Assembly (NCBI GenBank): GCA_045599005.1
Contig: JAZRVF010000022.1
Location: 62,001 to 126,000, forward strand
Source of the DNA: Treponema_I sp045599005
GTDB taxonomy: Bacteria; Spirochaetota; Spirochaetia; Treponematales; Treponemataceae
Length of the DNA stretch: 64,000 bases
Direction: 5' to 3'
A model generated the notes under the pieces. It had not been told where the DNA came from. It saw only the letters and a program-made list of their open reading frames with translations, and did not search any database. Shown here piece by piece: positions 59,657 through 64,000 of this stretch (its first letter is position 1; every line of letters begins with the position of its first letter). Position numbers and translations under genes: made by a program.

Positions 59657-61069
59657 TCAGAACTTCCATAGCACGGAAAGGTCTCCGCTGAAAACTGATT
59701 TTGCCGACAGAGCGGCTTTTGCTTTTATCTGCAGTCCTTTGTGGCTTACAGTAAGCTGGGCGGACAGAGCTGCTGATTCTGTTTTCTCTTCTGTGTCCCC
59801 TTTGAACAGCTTATGGATGAACCTGTCACAGTCCTTGAAGGACAGGGACAGATCCGTCCTGACAAGGGGAAAAGTTTTTCCCTCCGTTTTTCCGCCGCCG
59901 AAGTCATAGCCTGCATTCAAGGTAAGACTTCCTTTGTTCCAGACTGCAGAACCTTCAGCCTTTGTTTTGCCCGCCCATCCGTCCAGTTTCCATGATCTGG
60001 AAAAACCTGCCTTTGCATAAATGGGAATGCTCTTAACATCCTGAAGATCCTGGAGTGAAACGTCAGAAATTTTTGCAGTCAGAGAAAAATCCTGCTCTTT
60101 CTGTTCCAGTTCTGCGCACACCTGCACTGAATAAAGCCAGCTGTTCGGGGCGGCGATAGTGCTTCCAATCCGCAGATCAGCCCCGGCCGAAGCGCCAAAG
60201 ACAAGACCTGTGCTTTCTGTGACCGGAATCCTAAATTCTGAGGCGAGTCCGGCTTTTACTAAACTGCGCACAAAAGATCCGTTTGCCTTGCAGAAATCCC
60301 GGTCTGATACAAAAAGCATTCCCTGGACGGCGGCGGAACTGTTCCTGAAAAATCCACGGCCTGTAAAACAGAACTGGGGACTGAAACCGGGCCTCCAGGA
60401 AAGGTCACCGCTCTGGAAAATCACTGCCTGTTTTCTGCCGCTTTTCCATTCACACTGCAGTGCGATTCCGCCGTTTGTAACCAATCCTTCCCGGGCACAG
60501 AACCGGCTTGCGTACCAGTTTCCTGAAGTTTTTGATTCCAGCGGTGCCACACCTAAAAAGCCGCTTCCTTTGTACGAAAGAATTCCTGAAGTTCCGGCGG
60601 CAGAAGCAGTTTTCCCTGAGAAACCTGTGATGATTCCGCAGAGTCCGGGCATATTATCAAAGGATTCCCAGTCGGAGCAGAACACTGCGGCATTAACTTC
60701 TGTTTTCCCGAAACCGATCTGGAACCCTGTTGCAGCCGAAAAGGGTTTTTCAGTTTCTCCAAGCGCGGGAACCGTGGCTGTAAATGCGGAAGAAAATGAC
60801 GGTCCTGAATCACTTGGAGAAGGCAGGGAAGGTTCCGGGTTTCTGGCACGGGAAAAATTTCCTCCCAGTGAAAGACCGCCGGCTGCGGCGAAAAAATCCC
60901 TGTATTCCAATTTCAGGGCCCAGTTTTTCAGTTCCACTGAATTTAGATCAGCAGTGACGGCGAAATCCAGTTCTGCAGTCTCATTCACGGCAGAAAAGTC
61001 AGTTCCCGCAATTCCTGAAAGTGATGCAAGAATGCCCGCTGAAAGTAAAAATGTCCGAAAAAAATCCAT
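59657..61069 (-). CDS. Putative outer-membrane beta-barrel protein
   Basis: 470 residues with a signal peptide (MDFFRTFLLSAGILASLSGIAG). The mature part alternates short polar and hydrophobic strands rich in Gly, Ser and aromatics (GGLSLGGNFSRAR, LTLNAGYDFGGG) and ends in SVLWKF, the aromatic C-terminus recognised by the BAM machinery. This suggests a barrel, but I recognise no named family. It has a large serine- and alanine-rich content and six to eight cysteines, unusual for a barrel. Divergent from the sigma factor gene. Confidence 0.6.
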   Translation of the reverse strand: MDFFRTFLLSAGILASLSGIAGTDFSAVNETAELDFAVTADLNSVELKNWALKLEYRDFFAAAGGLSLGGNFSRARNPEPSLPSPSDSGPSFSSAFTATVPALGETEKPFSAATGFQIGFGKTEVNAAVFCSDWESFDNMPGLCGIITGFSGKTASAAGTSGILSYKGSGFLGVAPLESKTSGNWYASRFCAREGLVTNGGIALQCEWKSGRKQAVIFQSGDLSWRPGFSPQFCFTGRGFFRNSSAAVQGMLFVSDRDFCKANGSFVRSLVKAGLASEFRIPVTESTGLVFGASAGADLRIGSTIAAPNSWLYSVQVCAELEQKEQDFSLTAKISDVSLQDLQDVKSIPIYAKAGFSRSWKLDGWAGKTKAEGSAVWNKGSLTLNAGYDFGGGKTEGKTFPLVRTDLSLSFKDCDRFIHKLFKGDTEEKTESAALSAQLTVSHKGLQIKAKAALSAKSVFSGDLSVLWKF

Positions 61070-61132
61070 ACATATTTCTTTTATGTGTTTTTTCGTAAAA
61101 AAATCAAAAAATTAATCCGAAATCAGAAAAAA

Positions 61133-61148
61133 TCGGGAAAAATCCCGA
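61133..61148. terminator. Small palindromic hairpin in the divergent region
   Basis: TCGGGA-AAAA-TCCCGA, a perfect six-base stem in AT-rich sequence between the barrel and sigma genes. It could be a regulator site instead of a terminator. Confidence 0.35.
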
Positions 61149-61297
61149 ATTTGCCATGCTTATGGTTTTTTATGTAAAATCTTGAAAATATTTTTCATAA
61201 AGTTTGAATCTTATTTTTTTTGAATCATAATACAGAAACAACAGTAACACTTTCTGTCCGCCAGCGTGTTAAATAATTCGACAGGGTACAATAGAAG

Positions 61298-61801
61298 ATG
61301 GAAAAAAACGCACAGACATTGACAATGGAAAACTTTTCCGCGGTGTATGAGAAATTCGGGCCTCTGGTCCTGCGCCGCTGCAGATACCTTCTGCATGACG
61401 AAGACAAAGCTCTTGATGCAATGCAGGATGTTTTCCTCCGGGTTCTCGAAGCCCGGACAAAACTGACCGAAGTCTGTTCAAGTTTCTTCTATACTACGGC
61501 AACTCGTGTGTGTCTCAATAAAATCCGATACGATTCAATCAGAGTTGGTCCTTCAATTGATGCCCTGACTGTAGAAATTGCAGACAATGCAAAAGCTTTT
61601 CACGAAGACATCACAGATGCTTCTCTTGTTCTTGATGTGATCTTTGACGGAGAAAAATCTGATACCCGTGAAATGGCAGTAATGCATTTTGTTGATGGCT
61701 ACACTTACGATGAGGTGGCTGAGAAAATGCATTATTCAAAAAGTGGAGTCCGAAAGCGGCTTAAGGCTTTGCAGACTCGCGCACAAAAGGCAGGAAAATG
61801 A
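61298..61801 (+). CDS. ECF-like RNA polymerase sigma factor
   Basis: 167 residues, the size of a group IV sigma factor. Region 2 is in FSAVYEKFGPLVLRRCRYLL followed by DKALDAMQDVFLRVLEAR, and region 4 in HFVDGYTYDEVAEKMHYSKSGVRKRLKAL (HTH). There is no region 3. It starts at an ATG five bases after TACAAT, without a ribosome site. It overlaps the next gene by ATGA. The two downstream genes are probably its regulator and output. Confidence 0.88.
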   Translation: MEKNAQTLTMENFSAVYEKFGPLVLRRCRYLLHDEDKALDAMQDVFLRVLEARTKLTEVCSSFFYTTATRVCLNKIRYDSIRVGPSIDALTVEIADNAKAFHEDITDASLVLDVIFDGEKSDTREMAVMHFVDGYTYDEVAEKMHYSKSGVRKRLKALQTRAQKAGK

Positions 61802-62670
61802 TTATGGGACAGAAACAGCGGATTCTGGAAGAAGTTTGTGCCGGGGAGATTGAAAATCCCGGTTTTTCACAGAAAGAGATTCAGGCTGTAAAAGCTTCTG
61901 ATGCTGAAATACTGAACAGATACCCGGCAGATGCAATAAAAGCGGCATTGACTGCAAAACTTGCGGAATCTGCAGCTGAAAAAACGCAGAAAACTCCTGA
62001 ACGGAATAAGCCCCGCATTCTGCAGTTCGGTGTGGCACAGCGTCTGTTTGTGGCCGCCGCGGCTCTGGTACTGGCCTGCGTTTCACCTGTTCTGCTGAGA
62101 AACCGTGGTGGAAGCACAGTTACTGAAAATGCATCCGGTGCGGTTGTCCAGGAAGATGTTTCCGGTGTCCGCGTAAAAGGCGGTTCTTCTGCTGCAACAC
62201 AGAATGCCCAGAAACTGCTGGGTATTCAGACTGGAAGCGGTCCCCACATGTATATCTATAAGAAAGACGGTTCCATTGCGACACGTCTTTCCAACCGGGA
62301 GACAGTTTCTGAAGGTGATGTTGTCCAGGTAAGCTACAATGCATCCGGAGCCCGTTATGGAGCAATTCTGTCAATTGACGGCAACGGTTGTGTAACTCAG
62401 CATTATCCTCAGTCAGGATCAAAATCAGTACAGCTTGTGCAGGGCGAGGAAATCGCTTTGCCCCAGGCCTATCAGTTTGATGATGCCCCTGATTTTGAGC
62501 GCTTTGTATTCATCACTTCTGATTCCTCTTTCACTGTGGACAGAATCTATTCTGCCGTTTCCCGTGACATTTCAAAAAATCAGCTGATGCTTGCAGATCT
62601 TTCTGTATATCTGCCGGCAGGAACCAGTGTCTCTGAACTGGTACTTCTTAAATCTGGAGACAGAAAATGA
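61798..62670 (+). CDS. Membrane protein with DUF4384-like domain, candidate anti-sigma factor
   Basis: 290 residues. The first 80 are hydrophilic and presumably cytoplasmic, as in anti-sigma factors, though no zinc HxxxCxxC motif is present. One helix (about 83-102) leads to an exported part with a DUF4384-like domain (about 140-235): YIYKKDGSIATRLSN...GARYGAILSIDGNGCVTQHYP. DUF4384 domains occur with caspase-like and kinase-linked proteins. It overlaps both neighbours by 4 bases. A role in holding the sigma factor at the membrane is inferred from context only. Confidence 0.7.
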   Translation: MIMGQKQRILEEVCAGEIENPGFSQKEIQAVKASDAEILNRYPADAIKAALTAKLAESAAEKTQKTPERNKPRILQFGVAQRLFVAAAALVLACVSPVLLRNRGGSTVTENASGAVVQEDVSGVRVKGGSSAATQNAQKLLGIQTGSGPHMYIYKKDGSIATRLSNRETVSEGDVVQVSYNASGARYGAILSIDGNGCVTQHYPQSGSKSVQLVQGEEIALPQAYQFDDAPDFERFVFITSDSSFTVDRIYSAVSRDISKNQLMLADLSVYLPAGTSVSELVLLKSGDRK

Positions 62671-64000
62671 AAAGAATGATAAAAAAAATATTAAACAGTT
62701 TTTCTTCAAAAAATGTGGCTTTTGTCCTGCTGACTGCTGCAGCGCTTCTTGTGTTTCCCCAGCGTGTTTCCGCACAGTCCGGTGCTGTGGAACGCTATGC
62801 CCTTTATATTGCATCCAATGCCGGTGGAGAAGGCCGTGAGACTCTGCGTTATGCCGGCAGCGATGCGGAAAGACTTGCTTCCACAATGATTGAAGTCGGC
62901 GGTGTGAAAAAACAGAACAGCTTTGTGCTGATTGATTCCTCAAAAGAAGAAATCGACGGTGCACTTGAAAACATTTCTTCCATTATAGAGCACAATAAAT
63001 CACGGGCCCGCCGCACGGAATTCCTGTTTTACTACAGCGGCCACTCAGATGAGAATGCCCTTCTTATGGGAGAAGAATCCTACAATTATTCAGAACTGAA
63101 ACATGCGATCAGCGCGGTTCCAAGCGATGTTCATGTGGTGATGCTGGATTCATGTTTCTCTGGAAACTTTATCCGTGCGAAAGGCGGTACATTCCAGCCT
63201 TCTTTCCTTACTGATGATTCAACTGTGGTCCAGGGACACGCATACCTTTCCTCAAGTTCAGAAAGCGAGTCTTCCCAGGAATCAGATTCAATCGGAGCTT
63301 CTTTCTTCACTCATTCCGTGGTTAACGGACTCCGCGGTGCTGCAGACATTTCCGGAGACAATAAAGTTTCCCTCAACGAACTTTATTACTACGCTTTCAA
63401 TGACACTCTTTCCCAGACGGAAACAAGCGCAGTGGGTCCCCAGCATCCTTCCTACAATATCACACTGGTCGGTTCTGGCGATCTGATTCTTTCTGACCTT
63501 ACACAGGCTGATTCAATGCTGATTTTCCCTCCGGAAGCAGACGGACGTTTTTTTGTGCGCACAATCGAAGGAAAACTGGAGGCTGAGATCAACAAAGCCT
63601 ACGGTAATCAGATGAGTCTGGCACTTCCCTGCGGATATTATTCCGTGACTGTGGTCGGGAAGGATTCAACAAGTCAGACTCTAGTGCGCCTTGACAAAGG
63701 GACCACCCAGGTCCTGAATCTTGTGAATCTGCGTCAGGTGCCGCTTACTGCAACTACGTCCCGCGGTTCATCTTCTGCGGATGCAAGTGCTGTGAACACT
63801 CAGAATGTAAACAGCAACCCGGTTCAGACAGTTGAGAACAATCCGAAAATCTCTGTTGAGCCGAACATCAATGTGAATATTGATATCGGAAAGACTTTCT
63901 CTGACGGCACTTCAATTTCCGCCGGAAAGCGCATCAGTTCCAGGACAGGAGAAACTCAGGATGTGGTCCGCATCAATGCCGACAATCCTTTCTTCGATCT
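62667..64000 (+). CDS. Secreted caspase-family (C14) peptidase, 3' truncated by the window edge
   Basis: 444 residues are visible and the frame is still open at the window end. A signal peptide (ending VFPQRVSAQS) is followed by a caspase-fold domain (about 45-265) with the catalytic dyad H126 (FYYSGHSD) and C163 (MLDSCFSG). GDNKVSLNELYYYAF near residue 235 resembles the EF-hand-like tail of bacterial caspases. Then come a beta-rich domain (PEGA-like, about 280-355) and a Ser/Asn-rich linker. Export is unusual for a death effector. Starts by a 4-base overlap with the DUF4384 gene. Confidence 0.85.
   Translation, partial: MKRMIKKILNSFSSKNVAFVLLTAAALLVFPQRVSAQSGAVERYALYIASNAGGEGRETLRYAGSDAERLASTMIEVGGVKKQNSFVLIDSSKEEIDGALENISSIIEHNKSRARRTEFLFYYSGHSDENALLMGEESYNYSELKHAISAVPSDVHVVMLDSCFSGNFIRAKGGTFQPSFLTDDSTVVQGHAYLSSSSESESSQESDSIGASFFTHSVVNGLRGAADISGDNKVSLNELYYYAFNDTLSQTETSAVGPQHPSYNITLVGSGDLILSDLTQADSMLIFPPEADGRFFVRTIEGKLEAEINKAYGNQMSLALPCGYYSVTVVGKDSTSQTLVRLDKGTTQVLNLVNLRQVPLTATTSRGSSSADASAVNTQNVNSNPVQTVENNPKISVEPNINVNIDIGKTFSDGTSISAGKRISSRTGETQDVVRINADNPFFD

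Noticed and set aside
60159..61115. 318-codon plus-strand frame opposite the barrel gene
   Set aside because: Proline/serine-rich shadow frame without a start site; the minus-strand frame has a signal peptide and a barrel-type C-terminus.

Overview
The window looks like a chromosome segment of a host-associated spirochete close to Treponema, probably a gut or rumen species. This is inferred from content, not from a search. The pointers are two BspA-type leucine-rich-repeat lipoproteins with spirochete-like lipoboxes, a TAXI-type TRAP transporter, solute-binding proteins with an FAGG(K/R)K signal-peptide end, several c-di-GMP/cAMP proteins, LplB/LplC-type sugar permeases and moderate GC. There are no rRNA, tRNA, CRISPR, phage or transposase genes. 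Both window edges cut genes: an Mrp-like ATPase on the left and a caspase-like peptidase on the right.

Layout. 0-11 kb: Mrp end, a PlsC-like acyltransferase, a TAXI TRAP operon (receptor, DUF1850, fused permease), a 7TM protein with a degenerate GGDEF domain, and livHMGF without a binding-protein gene. 11-17 kb: a tandem array grown from a terminator, a membrane adenylate cyclase with a PDZ domain, an EAL phosphodiesterase and a FAD oxidoreductase. 17-29 kb: mostly housekeeping and metabolic genes (pepF, adenosine deaminase-like, CPBP protease plus HTH regulator, U32 peptidase, hydrolase, metA, mnmG, topoisomerase IV subunit A). 29-45 kb is the accessory part: two BspA-like lipoproteins, nnr, a NYN-LOTUS protein, a HAD phosphatase, a coupled PilZ/GGDEF pair, exoIII, an A-B-A-A-B-A hairpin array, a YARHG gene broken by a stop codon, TraX, a tautomerase, a VapBC-like module between 47-bp direct repeats, and a DUF4143 ATPase behind a perfect 26-bp inverted repeat. 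45-54.5 kb: a sugar locus (LacI regulator, two permeases, binding protein, GH2, GH43) with three matching operators. 54.6-59.6 kb: acyl-CoA synthetase, two-component system, sugar isomerase-like protein and MarR on the minus strand. 59.6-64 kb: an outer-membrane-type protein, then an ECF-like sigma factor, a DUF4384-type membrane protein and a secreted caspase-fold peptidase, overlapping by 4 bases each.

Themes. (1) The promoter of the 29-31 kb lipoprotein has perfect -35 and -10 boxes exactly 17 bp apart, and eight of those 17 bases are a G tract, which is the geometry of a phase-variable promoter. (2) Many genes have a -10 box only 5-8 bases before the start codon and no ribosome binding site, suggesting frequent leaderless mRNAs. 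(3) Terminator hairpins have grown into tandem arrays behind livF and exoIII. (4) Second-messenger proteins are abundant: one cAMP cyclase, one probable diguanylate cyclase, one EAL enzyme, one PilZ protein and one dead GGDEF receptor. (5) The sigma/DUF4384/caspase operon is the best candidate for a poorly described system.
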